The notes beneath the pieces are model-generated. The model saw only the letters and a program-made list of their open reading frames with translations. It searched no databases and was not told the origin of the DNA. From Polyangium sp. (in: bacteria) (GTDB lineage Bacteria > Myxococcota_A > Polyangia > Palsa-1104), in the NCBI GenBank assembly GCA_025450955.1, contig JANWLJ010000210.1, forward strand, positions 1 through 9,199: 9,199 nucleotides of DNA. Reading direction: 5' to 3'. The position numbers and the translations under genes were made by a program. Shown here piece after piece: positions 1-7,465 of the stretch; the first letter of the stretch is position 1; each line of letters begins with the position of its first letter.

Positions 1-323
1 ATCCAGCGGCCCCACGCGGCCTCGCGACGCGGCCGGCGCACCGGCGGCAGCGAGCCCGACGGGCGCTCCTTCATCATCGTCGGACCCACCGCCTGGCGCG
101 CCGGTGCCGAGGGCGCGGCCACATCCATCATCACCGTCTTCTGGCTCGAGACCGGCGCGCCCGCGGGCGCTTGCGACGGCGGCGGCGGCGCCGCGGGCGG
201 CGGCAGCGACGAGGCCATGCCGCCCGGCTTTGCCGGCGTGCTCGACCCGCCCGCGAGCTTCTGCACCTCCGGCGGCGCCTCCTGCAGGATGGCTGTCTTC
301 TGATCCTTGGGGTCGGAGGACAT
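1..323 (-). CDS. Partial Pro/Ala-rich protein with QKT motifs (N-terminus only)
   Basis: About 107 residues of an open minus-strand frame starting MSSDPKDQKTAIL and leaving the window at the left edge. No folded domain is recognisable in this part: it is a disordered Pro/Ala/Ser-rich stretch with a basic RRPRR patch near residue 96-100. Three Thr motifs stand out: DQKTAIL (T10), SQKTVMM (T63) and GPTMM (T82). The same QKT-Met style occurs three times in the linker of the kinase encoded at 2192-3598, so this protein may be a kinase partner or substrate, or another protein of the same design; that is inference. Third-position G/C is high and the overlapping frames give only Arg- or Ala-rich nonsense, which supports this frame. 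A TATGAT hexamer lies nine bases before the ATG and no Shine-Dalgarno is visible. The gene diverges from the lipoprotein-kinase operon across a 69-bp gap. The domain that would define its function lies outside the window. Confidence 0.72.
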   Translation of the reverse strand, partial: MSSDPKDQKTAILQEAPPEVQKLAGGSSTPAKPGGMASSLPPPAAPPPPSQAPAGAPVSSQKTVMMDVAAPSAPARQAVGPTMMKERPSGSLPPVRRPRREAAWGRW

Positions 324-332
324 GTCGCGGGC

Positions 333-338
333 ATCATA
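333..338 (-). promoter_or_regulatory. Candidate -10 element (TATGAT) for the left-edge gene
   Basis: On the minus strand TATGAT (5 of 6 to the housekeeping consensus) sits nine bases before the ATG at 323. No convincing -35 is seen 16-18 bp further upstream. With this spacing transcription would start at or just before the ATG, consistent with the absence of a Shine-Dalgarno. The assignment rests on motif match alone. Confidence 0.35.
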
Positions 339-354
339 GCCCGTCTAGAGCCGC

Positions 355-384
355 TTGACGAGGAGCGGACGCGGGCGGCATAGT
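355..384 (+). promoter_or_regulatory. Candidate promoter of the lipoprotein-kinase operon
   Basis: TTGACG (355-360, 5 of 6 to the -35 consensus), an 18-bp spacer, then CATAGT (379-384, 4 of 6 to the -10 consensus). Only eight bases separate the -10 from the ATG at 393, so the start site would fall almost on the ATG. There is no Shine-Dalgarno near that ATG; a GAGGAG run at 360-365 is too far away to serve. This is the only non-coding space upstream of the operon. Confidence 0.42.
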
Positions 385-392
385 TTGCGACC

Positions 393-1340
393 ATGAGAAG
401 ATCCTTTTTCTCCGGACTCGGTCTCGTGGGAGCGTGCGCGCTCGTGCTGGCGCTCACCGGCTGCGACGCGATCACCAGCGCCAAGGGCAGCCTCGACAAC
501 GCCAAGGGTCAGGCGGACGACGCCAAGGGCCAGGCCGACCAGGGCAAGGATCAGGTCAAGGGCGCCAAGGGCAAAAAGGGCGGCGGGGGCGGCGGTGACG
601 ATGGGGCCGCGGGCGACGACGACACGCGCCTGACCGCCAAGGACGCGCCGGTCAATCAGCCGATCAGCGACTCGGTCGACTTCAAAAAAGATCGCTACGA
701 CTGGCGCAAGGTGACCTTCGCCGGGCGGCCGGGCATCGCCACCTTCGAGCTGCACTGGGACGACGAGAAGTCGAACCTCGACATCGACATCTACAACGAG
801 TTCGGCGACAACGTCGGCAAGTCGCCGCCGCGGCTCGAGGGGCAGCAGGTCAAGCGCGTGCTGGTGCAGGTGCAGCCGGGCCTCTACTACTATCGCGTCT
901 CGGTGCCGGGCAAAGTCGACGCGTCGATCTACACCATCGAGGTGAAGTGGAAGGGGCAGGTGGTCGCGCCTGCGCCGGCCGTCGCGGCGGCGCCCGCGCC
1001 CGCGCCCGCTCCTGCTGCGCCCGCAGCCGCGCCGCAACCAGTCCCGGGCGCGCCGCCGGCGCCGACCGGGTTCGCGGCCGATCCCACCAAGCTGCTCGGC
1101 AACATCGTCACCGCCTACCGCGACGGCTCGCAGTGGGTCTTCTACATCGACAAGGGCTCGGCCTCGGGCGTGCGGCCCGGGATGAGCGGCAGCGTGCTCG
1201 ACGGCACCGATGGAGACAAGCTGGTCGACGGCGCGATCTTCTCGATCAGCCAGGTCGTCGATGCCAACAAATCGATCGCGCGGTCGAGCTACGCCAAGTC
1301 GCTCGGCAAGAACAAGCGCATCGTCCTCAACTTGAAGTAA
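393..1340 (+). CDS. Lipoprotein with heptad-like AKG repeats, PPC-like domain and C-terminal beta-domain
   Basis: A 315-residue predicted lipoprotein. A basic n-region (MRR) and hydrophobic core lead to the lipobox LTGC with Cys24 as the lipidation site. Asp25 at +2 would mean inner-membrane retention under the E. coli Lol rule, which may not hold here. Residues 30-64 are five seven-residue AKGxxxx repeats, followed by a Gly/Asp run: a likely flexible or helical tether. Residues 85-187 resemble bacterial pre-peptidase C-terminal (PPC) beta-sandwiches: a DIDIYNEFG strand-turn, then a PGLYYYRVSVPG strand. A Pro/Ala linker covers about 188-228. The C-terminal domain (about 229-315) carries DKGSASGVRPGM, a Gly-spaced pattern recalling small beta-barrels such as those of FlgT or MreC; that link is weak. 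It is paralogous over all its domains to the next gene, which starts nine bases downstream. It is first in the kinase operon, so a role in envelope sensing or anchoring is possible but unproven. Confidence 0.85.
   Translation: MRRSFFSGLGLVGACALVLALTGCDAITSAKGSLDNAKGQADDAKGQADQGKDQVKGAKGKKGGGGGGDDGAAGDDDTRLTAKDAPVNQPISDSVDFKKDRYDWRKVTFAGRPGIATFELHWDDEKSNLDIDIYNEFGDNVGKSPPRLEGQQVKRVLVQVQPGLYYYRVSVPGKVDASIYTIEVKWKGQVVAPAPAVAAAPAPAPAPAAPAAAPQPVPGAPPAPTGFAADPTKLLGNIVTAYRDGSQWVFYIDKGSASGVRPGMSGSVLDGTDGDKLVDGAIFSISQVVDANKSIARSSYAKSLGKNKRIVLNLK
480..584 (+). repeat. In-frame 21-bp tandem repeat (five units) encoding AKG heptads
   Basis: Five consecutive 21-bp units inside the first lipoprotein encode AKGSLDN, AKGQADD, AKGQADQ, GKDQVKG and AKGKKGG. 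Units two and three are nearly identical at the DNA level; unit four is the most diverged. The repeat sits directly after the lipidated Cys, so unit number would set the length of the tether between membrane and folded domains. The neighbouring paralog lacks the repeat and has only a short linker rich in Lys, Asp and Ala. Confidence 0.8.
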
Positions 1341-1349
1341 AATCCCCGC

Positions 1350-2191
1350 ATGCGCCGCCTCCCCATCCTGCTCCTCGCGCTCGCCGCCACCGCCACCGTC
1401 GGGTGCAAACCGAAGACCGCCGTCAACGCCAAGTTCGACGCCGACGCCAAGAGCGGCCCCGACGGCAAGCGCTCGGGCGCGCGCGCGATCCAGCCCAACA
1501 CGCCGGTCACCGACGAGGTCAACTACCTGCACCAGGATCAGTCGGACTGGTACGTGGTGCAGCTCCCCGGCCACGCGGGCGTGCTCAACACGCTGGTCCA
1601 CTGGGACAACGGCGCGAGCGACATTCAGATCGACGTCTTCGACGCGTTCGGCAAACAGATCTCCGCCTCGCCGGTGCGCAATCCGGGCGCCAAGGAGAAG
1701 GCGCTGCTCACCCAGATCGATCGACCCGGCACCTACTACGTGCGGGTGACCGCGCCGACGGCGAATGACGGCAGCGTCTATACGATGGAAGCGAAGTGGG
1801 ACGTGCCGCCGCCCGCGCCGCCGCCGCCGCCGACTCCGCAGCCGATGGCGATGACCGAGCCGGCGCCGCCGCCGGTGCGCCGCCATCGCGAGCGCGTCGA
1901 GCGCGAGCCGCGCGAGCCGCGTGAACGGCCGGCCGGCGAGACCGTCGAGGGCCGGATCGTCTCGGCCTATCGCGAAGGCGGCGGGCTCACGCTCCAGCTC
2001 GACAAGGGCGCCGAGGCGGGGCTCAGGCCCGGCATGACCGGCACGGTGCTCGACGGGCCGTCGGGCCAGGAGCCGCTCTCGGGCGGCGACTTCCGCGTGG
2101 TCTCGGTGCTCGGCGCGAGCAAGAGCGTGGCGAAGTCGCAGCTCCACTCGATCGGTCGCAACACCCGCGTGCTGATCACGCTGAGCCGCTG

Positions 2192-2192
<1 letters not shown>
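1350..2192 (+). CDS. Second lipoprotein, tandem paralog with PPC-like and beta-domains
   Basis: A 280-residue predicted lipoprotein. The signal peptide MRRLPILLLALAATATVGC ends at Cys19, a somewhat atypical lipobox (TVGC), with Lys at +2. Residues 47-151 match the PPC-like domain of the preceding gene: both have W(Y/R)xV near the start, a central HWD followed by DIxID(V/I), and PGxYYxRV near the end. A Pro-rich linker with an Arg/Glu patch (REREPREP-like) spans about 152-195. The C-terminal domain (196-280) matches that of the paralog: GxIVxAYR, DKGAEAGLRPGM, GTVLDG and a closing TRVLITL strand. It lacks the AKG repeats. The stop codon shares a base with the kinase start (TGATG), so translation is probably coupled. 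Function is unknown; a shared ligand or a complex with its paralog is plausible. The hexamer TAAAAT at 1338-1343 might allow separate initiation. Confidence 0.85.
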
Positions 2193-3598
<1,406 letters not shown>

Positions 3599-4135
3599 AT
3601 GGCCTCGGCCGACGAGACGGACGAGCTCCGCGGCCGGCACGCGATCGCGGCGCTCGGCGACACCCGGCTCCTCGATGCGCTCGAGCGGCGCAAGCACGAG
3701 GTGCCGATCCGCGAGCTCGCGCCGCTTGGACTTTACGCGCGCGAGCCGGCGCTGCACGTCGAGCCGGCCGACTGGGGCGCGGGGTTCCTGGCGGTGCGCG
3801 AGCGCGACCTGCCGTCCCAGCTCTATAGCGACTTGAAGCAGCTCACGCCGCAGGCGAGCCTGCGCGATCTCTACCGCCCGGTGCGCGCCAGCGTCTGGCA
3901 CGAGCGCGAGCCGATGGTGCCCGACTGGGATCCCGCCGGCCGACGCGCGTTCGCCGAGGCGCGCGCCGCCCAAGCGCGCCCGCCGGTGCCCAAGCTGGCG
4001 CCGATCGCGAGCGAGGTCGCCGCCGAGCAGACGCGCCGTCGCGCCTTCTTGCGCGAGCCGTGGCAGCCGCTCCTCTCCGACGAGGAGCCGCGCCGCTCGG
4101 TCGAGGTCGTGCGCGAGCCCGGACTGCTGGTTTGA
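3599..4135 (+). CDS. Small unknown protein downstream of the kinase
   Basis: A 178-residue protein that I do not recognise. Its ATG directly follows the kinase stop (TAAATG), so it is the last gene of the operon and probably depends on coupled translation; no Shine-Dalgarno is evident. It is rich in Arg, Glu, Ala and Pro, with no signal peptide or membrane helix, and so likely cytoplasmic. The N-terminal part (about 10-110) looks folded and mixed: a helix around LLDALERRKHEV, then segments with aromatic residues (LHVEPADWGAGF, QLYSDLKQL). The C-terminal part has recurring REP-type segments (REREPMVPDWDP, LREPWQPLL, VREPGLLV) that look like extended linker or binding stretches. Position suggests a kinase substrate or adaptor, which is inference only. 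Its stop adjoins the radical SAM stop on the other strand with no base between them. Confidence 0.75.
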   Translation: MASADETDELRGRHAIAALGDTRLLDALERRKHEVPIRELAPLGLYAREPALHVEPADWGAGFLAVRERDLPSQLYSDLKQLTPQASLRDLYRPVRASVWHEREPMVPDWDPAGRRAFAEARAAQARPPVPKLAPIASEVAAEQTRRRAFLREPWQPLLSDEEPRRSVEVVREPGLLV

Positions 4136-4990
4136 TTATTTGATCGGAAACGGGCAGGTCGCGGGCGGTTGAAAGTCGCGCAGGCGATCGGCGAGCTCAG
4201 CGGGATCGGCCCCGATCCATTCGGCGGCCGGCTGATAGACGCAGGCGCGAAAGGCGAGCCCAGCCGGCGACGGCGACAGATCGGCGCGCGCCGGGCAGCC
4301 GCCGAGGCCGAGGATGCGCGCGGCGACGTAGCAGTCGAGAAACAGCCGAGTGTCGAGCGCGCGGGCCAGAAGCGGCGCGAGCTCGGCGCAGGCGCCAAGC
4401 CAGAAGGCGCGATCGCACCAGGGCGGCGGCGGCTTGAGCGCGTTCAGCGCGACCTTGTCGACGCTTTTGAGCGCCACCAATTCGGCGAGCAGGCCGCCTC
4501 CGATCAGGCGCGCGGCGAACTCGGGCGTGATCAACGAGACGATCAGGACGATATCGAGCGCGGGCGCGCGGGCGTGTAGAAAATCGGCGAGCGCACCCGT
4601 GCGTGCGGGCTCGACCGGCCCCTTGCGCGGATCGACGCTCAAGTTCACCCGCGCCGCCTCATCGAAGAGCTCGGGATGGGCCGCGGCGATCTGGCAGGTG
4701 GTGGTGATCGCGAGCGGTCTTTCCCGACGGTGGGCGAGCGCGGCGAGACGGGCGAGCGCGGGCGCGGCGGCGCCGGCCGGCTCGCTCACCGCCACCGCCA
4801 GCTCGTCCCAGCTCAACCGCTCCACCGCGGCCTCGAGGAGATCGAGATCGAGCGCGGCCGCGCCGTCGTCGGTGCGCGCGCCGAGATAGCAGAACTCGCA
4901 GCCGACCCGGCAGCGCTCGCCGTCGAGGTGCACCGAGAGCACGCCGAGCGAAGCCGGCTCGCGCGTTGACAGCGCGAAGCGCCGGAGCAT
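4136..4990 (-). CDS. Radical SAM family protein
   Basis: A 284-residue protein from the ATG at 4990, or 289 from the in-frame ATG at 5005. The shorter start is preferred because the longer one would overlap the divergent PP2C start. The cluster motif CRVGCEFCYLG gives the CxxxCxxC signature (Cys27, Cys31, Cys34) with an aromatic residue before the last Cys, as in radical SAM enzymes, where these residues bind a [4Fe-4S] cluster that cleaves S-adenosylmethionine. Later segments fit a partial TIM barrel: LAVAVSEPAGAA, ITTTCQIA, VNLSVDPRKG and IVLIVSLIT. The C-terminal region has further cysteines (GGCPAR, RACVYQ, TCPFPIK) that could bind a second cluster, but no standard SPASM or B12 domain is seen. 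The protein is shorter than many family members. No precursor peptide or pathway partner is obvious, so the substrate is unknown. It sits alone on the minus strand between the kinase operon and the PP2C gene. Confidence 0.85.
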   Translation of the reverse strand: MLRRFALSTREPASLGVLSVHLDGERCRVGCEFCYLGARTDDGAAALDLDLLEAAVERLSWDELAVAVSEPAGAAAPALARLAALAHRRERPLAITTTCQIAAAHPELFDEAARVNLSVDPRKGPVEPARTGALADFLHARAPALDIVLIVSLITPEFAARLIGGGLLAELVALKSVDKVALNALKPPPPWCDRAFWLGACAELAPLLARALDTRLFLDCYVAARILGLGGCPARADLSPSPAGLAFRACVYQPAAEWIGADPAELADRLRDFQPPATCPFPIK

Positions 4991-4993
4991 AAG
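4966..4993 (+). promoter_or_regulatory. Candidate promoter of the PP2C gene
   Basis: A perfect TTGACA (4966-4971), a 16-bp spacer and CATAAG (4988-4993, 4 of 6 with an intact ATAA core) lie ahead of the PP2C ATG at 5004. The element is inside the first codons of the divergent radical SAM gene. The -10 ends ten bases before the ATG and there is no good Shine-Dalgarno, so the transcript may be leaderless or nearly so. The -10 covers the radical SAM start codon at 4990, so binding here could interfere with that gene. Confidence 0.48.
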
Positions 4994-5003
4994 CTCAGAG
5001 CCC

Positions 5004-5741
5004 ATGACCTTGCGCCTCGAGAGCGCCGGCAAGACGGATGTCGGCCTGGTCCGCGAAAAGAACGAGGACTCGATGCTCATCGATCCCTCGCTCGGCCTGT
5101 ACGTGGTGTGCGACGGAATGGGCGGCCACGTCGGCGGACAGGTGGCGTCGCAGCTCGCGGTCGCGACCATCGCCGAGGTGATCCGCGGCAACAACCCCGC
5201 GCCCGAGGCGAACGAGCCCGACCGGCTGGTGACCTCGATCCGCTGCGCCAACGCGGCGGTGTTCGCCAAGGCGCGCGCCGAGCCGACGCTGCACAACATG
5301 GGCACCACCGTGGTGGCAATCCGCGTCGAGGACGATCTGCTTCATCTTTGCCACGTCGGCGACAGCCGGATCTATCGGCTGCGGCAGGGCAACCTCGAGC
5401 AGGTCACGCGCGATCATTCGCTCGTCAACCTCTACGCCGACAACCCCGAGCTGGCGGCGCGCTTCGGCCCGCCCAACTCGAACGTGATCGTGCGCGCGGT
5501 CGGGCTGCGCGACGCGGTCGAGGTCGACCATCGGGTGATCGCGATGGAGGCCGCCGACCTGTACCTGCTCTGCTGCGACGGGCTCACCGACATGGTCGAC
5601 GACTGGATGCTCAAAGAGATGCTCTCCGACGGCCAGAACGGCTCGCTCGACGAGTGCTGCGACGCGCTGGTGCGCGCCGCCCTGTCGAACGGCGGCGTCG
5701 ACAACACCACCGCCATCCTGCTCCGCATCAGCGAGAGCTAG
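5004..5741 (+). CDS. PP2C-type Ser/Thr protein phosphatase
   Basis: A 245-residue soluble phosphatase of the bacterial PP2C/Stp type. It removes phosphate from Ser/Thr residues using two metal ions, normally Mn2+ or Mg2+. The family motifs are all present and in order: KTDVGLVREKNEDS (10-23), CDGMGGH with metal ligand Asp37, MGTT (99-102), HVGDSRIYRLR (117-127), TRDHS (135-139), CCDGLTD with Asp192, and GGVDNTT with Asp233. Length matches single-domain bacterial PP2C enzymes, and the start places the first strand directly before the TDVG motif, as expected. There is no membrane segment. It is encoded about 1.4 kb from the kinase on the same strand, with the radical SAM gene between them, and is the likely counterpart of that kinase, though it need not be dedicated to it. 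Its stop is five bases from the TPR gene stop on the opposite strand. Confidence 0.96.
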   Translation: MTLRLESAGKTDVGLVREKNEDSMLIDPSLGLYVVCDGMGGHVGGQVASQLAVATIAEVIRGNNPAPEANEPDRLVTSIRCANAAVFAKARAEPTLHNMGTTVVAIRVEDDLLHLCHVGDSRIYRLRQGNLEQVTRDHSLVNLYADNPELAARFGPPNSNVIVRAVGLRDAVEVDHRVIAMEAADLYLLCCDGLTDMVDDWMLKEMLSDGQNGSLDECCDALVRAALSNGGVDNTTAILLRISES

Positions 5742-5746
5742 GCCCA

Positions 5747-6163
5747 TCAGCTCCGGGCGGCGGCGAGCAGCTCGGAGAGCGACTCGGCGAAGCGGGCGGT
5801 GCGCGCGCGGAGACGGGCCAGCCGATCGTGCAGGCGCGGCGGCGCGCCCGGCAAGGACGAGGCCTCGGCGTAGGCCTGCTCGGCCGCGGGAAAATCGCCG
5901 GCCGAGGTGAGCACGTCGCCGAGCGCGCAGAGCAGCCGCACCCGATCGAGCGGCCGCGGCTGGCGCGCGAGGCCGGCCCGGAGCGCCTGCGCCGCGCGCG
6001 GCGGATCGGAGCGCGCGAGCAAAAGCGCGTGACCGATGCGCGCCTCGACGAAAGCCGGCGACAGCTCGAGCGCGGCCCCGAGCTCGCGGGCCGCGTCGTC
6101 GAGCTCGCCTTTGCGAAGGTGCTCTCGCCCGCGCACGAAGTAGCGGCGCGCGACCGCCGACAT
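5747..6163 (-). CDS. Small TPR-repeat protein
   Basis: A 138-residue all-helical protein, last in the minus-strand operon. Residues about 3-36 form a good TPR unit: YFVRGREHLRKGELDDAARE followed by ALELSP. Two more units follow at about 37-70 and 73-106, the last with LLCALGDVLTSAGDFPAAEQAYAEA. The tail (about 107-138) is a further amphipathic helix. TPR proteins act as scaffolds or chaperones through protein-protein contacts; no catalytic motif is present. There is no signal peptide, so it is probably cytoplasmic. Its ATG shares a base with the upstream stop (TGATG), so it is translationally coupled to the unknown Pro/Ala-tailed protein, which may be its binding partner. That pairing is inferred from gene order only. 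Confidence 0.85.
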   Translation of the reverse strand: MSAVARRYFVRGREHLRKGELDDAARELGAALELSPAFVEARIGHALLLARSDPPRAAQALRAGLARQPRPLDRVRLLCALGDVLTSAGDFPAAEQAYAEASSLPGAPPRLHDRLARLRARTARFAESLSELLAAARS

Positions 6164-6780
6164 CAGTCGACCTCCAGCCGCGAGAACCGGCTGTCCGATT
6201 CGGTCTGCTCGTCGGTCTTGGCAGCGCCCGGCGTCGCGGCCGCGCCACCTGGCGCCGGAGTCGCGGGAGCCGGCGCGCCGCCCGCCGGAATCGGCGCCGC
6301 CGCCGGACGAGGCGCGGTCGCCACCGGCGGCGTCGGCGTGAGCGGCATCGGCGCCGCGCTCGGCGAAGCGGCGCTCGACGGATTAGCGCTCGGCGCTGCG
6401 GCCGGCGATGGCGCGGCGGTCGATGGTGCGGCGGTCGATGGTGCGGCGCTCGGGGGCGGCTCGGCGCGCGGCGGCTCGATCACCACCGCGCGTCCGGCGG
6501 CGCGCACGCTCACCCGCCCGGCGGCGACGTCGAACAGGCCGAGCTCCGGCACATCGAGGTGATGCTGAAGCCAGGTGATCAGCTCCGCGAAGCTCATCCC
6601 CGAAAGCTCGGTGCGCGCGTCGAGCAGCGCGCCCGCGCCGACGCCGAGCGGCGAGGCGCCCTCGACCACGTACTCCTTGAAGACGTAGGTGAGGATCTCG
6701 ATCAGCTCTTCGCGCGAGTGGCGCTCGAGGCCCTCGCGAATCTCCCCCACCACCAACCTGAGGTTCTTGGGATCGGTCAT
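6163..6780 (-). CDS. Unknown protein: helical N-terminal domain plus Pro/Ala-rich tail
   Basis: A 205-residue protein of unrecognised family. Residues 1-101 look like a folded, mostly helical domain (IREGLERHSREELIEILTYV, then FAELITWLQHHLDVPEL), ending in a short beta-like segment (GRVSVRAAGRAVVIE). Residues 102-190 are a low-complexity Pro/Ala/Ser tail. The last residues (DEQTESDSRFSRLEVD) are acidic and return to mixed composition, as if they form a short C-terminal binding peptide. There is no signal peptide or membrane helix. It is coupled on both sides: a four-base ATGA overlap with the pentapeptide-repeat gene upstream and a one-base TGATG overlap with the TPR gene downstream. This arrangement suggests the three products act together, possibly as an assembly or adaptor set for the DUF4157 protein; that is inference. 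Confidence 0.78.
   Translation of the reverse strand: MTDPKNLRLVVGEIREGLERHSREELIEILTYVFKEYVVEGASPLGVGAGALLDARTELSGMSFAELITWLQHHLDVPELGLFDVAAGRVSVRAAGRAVVIEPPRAEPPPSAAPSTAAPSTAAPSPAAAPSANPSSAASPSAAPMPLTPTPPVATAPRPAAAPIPAGGAPAPATPAPGGAAATPGAAKTDEQTESDSRFSRLEVD
6413..6448 (-). repeat. 15-bp in-frame direct repeat in the Pro/Ala tail
   Basis: Two exact 15-bp copies (6413-6427 and 6428-6442), followed by the first six bases of a third, encode repeated APSTA-type peptides in the tail of the 6163-6780 protein. Perfect identity between copies suggests recent slippage or duplication. Copy number is likely to vary between strains without breaking the frame. Confidence 0.75.
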
Positions 6781-7451
6781 CCGGTTCTCCGCAGCCCGTC
6801 GGGCAGATCGGCGCCGGCGAGCTCGCAGCCGACGAAGCGCGCGCCCTCGACGTTGGCGCGGGTGAGCATCGCGCCGCGAAAATCCGAGCGCACCACCAGC
6901 GCGCCGGTAAAGTCGGCGCCGATCAAAGAGGCGCCGCGAAAATCACAGTCGATCAGCACCGCCCCGTCGAAGCGCACGTTCATCAGATCGGCCGCGCCGT
7001 TCGGCGCCGGATCGGAGAAGGCGCAGCGGATCAAGACCGCGCGGCTCATGCGCGCCTTGGCGAGCCGGCACTCGATGAAGCGGCACCCCGAGAGCTTGGC
7101 GCCCTCGAGCCCGAGATTGCCCGCCTGGGTGCGCTCGAGCTGCAGGTCTTCGAGGAGCGCGCTCGAGAGCGACACCTCGGTCAGATCGGAGTCGCTCACC
7201 TGCGCGCGCGCGAGGAGCGCACCCTGGAGCTGCGCCCGACGGAGATCGACCTGCTTGAAGGTGACCTGCGAGAGATCGACCCCGTCGAGCTCGGCGGAGC
7301 CGAAGCTCACCCGCTCGAAGGTCGCGCCGGCGAAGTCGCCGCGCTCGAGCCGCAGCCCGGCGAGCTGAAGGCCGCGATAGGTGTGCCCGCGGAGCGCGCG
7401 ATCGCGCGCCAGGTGGCGAAGCTGCTCGACGCTCTCGACCAGCTCGCTCAC
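6777..7451 (-). CDS. Pentapeptide-repeat protein
   Basis: A 224-residue protein starting with GTG, made almost wholly of pentapeptide repeats. Taking the central Leu/Phe of each five-residue unit, the register runs unbroken every five residues from Leu30 to Phe145 (with Ala at 110). After a short insertion (DPAPNGA, 147-153) it resumes from Leu156 to Leu216. That is about 37 repeats, enough for roughly nine turns of a right-handed quadrilateral beta-helix. The first 24 residues form a helical cap. There is no enzyme motif, signal peptide or membrane segment. Pentapeptide proteins serve as scaffolds, as DNA mimics that protect gyrase (MfpA/Qnr), or as parts of secretion-linked modules. Here the context of a DUF4157 gene 14 bp upstream and an overlapping unknown gene downstream favours a structural or adaptor role, but a gyrase-type role cannot be excluded from sequence alone. 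Confidence 0.92.
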   Translation of the reverse strand: MSELVESVEQLRHLARDRALRGHTYRGLQLAGLRLERGDFAGATFERVSFGSAELDGVDLSQVTFKQVDLRRAQLQGALLARAQVSDSDLTEVSLSSALLEDLQLERTQAGNLGLEGAKLSGCRFIECRLAKARMSRAVLIRCAFSDPAPNGAADLMNVRFDGAVLIDCDFRGASLIGADFTGALVVRSDFRGAMLTRANVEGARFVGCELAGADLPDGLRRTG

Positions 7452-7465
7452 GCCCGCTCGCTCAC

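Noticed and set aside
324..392. Concentric palindrome in the first divergent gap (GTCGC at 324, GCGAC at 387)
   Set aside because: Only the outer five bases and a short inner CCCG/CGGG segment pair about the shared centre; the rest fails, so the symmetry is not better than chance in GC-rich DNA.
4991..5308. N-terminal extension of the radical SAM frame up to 5308
   Set aside because: The extra residues are antisense to PP2C and look nothing like a radical SAM N-terminus. The CxxxCxxC motif sits at a normal distance from the ATG at 4990.
4995..6248. Minus-strand open frame (417 codons) antisense to PP2C and out of frame with the TPR gene
   Set aside because: PP2C motifs fix the coding strand, and the TPR product uses another minus-strand frame. 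This one gives only Arg/Ala-rich sequence.
5108..6562. Plus-strand open frame (484 codons) crossing PP2C and the TPR operon
   Set aside because: It spans real genes on both strands out of frame and is Arg/Gly/Ala-rich with no recognisable domain.
7452..7465. Near-duplicate GTGAGCGAG at the DUF4157/pentapeptide junction as a regulatory repeat
   Set aside because: Two nine-base copies across a start codon in GC-rich coding DNA are weak evidence. One GTG is out of frame and hits a stop quickly.
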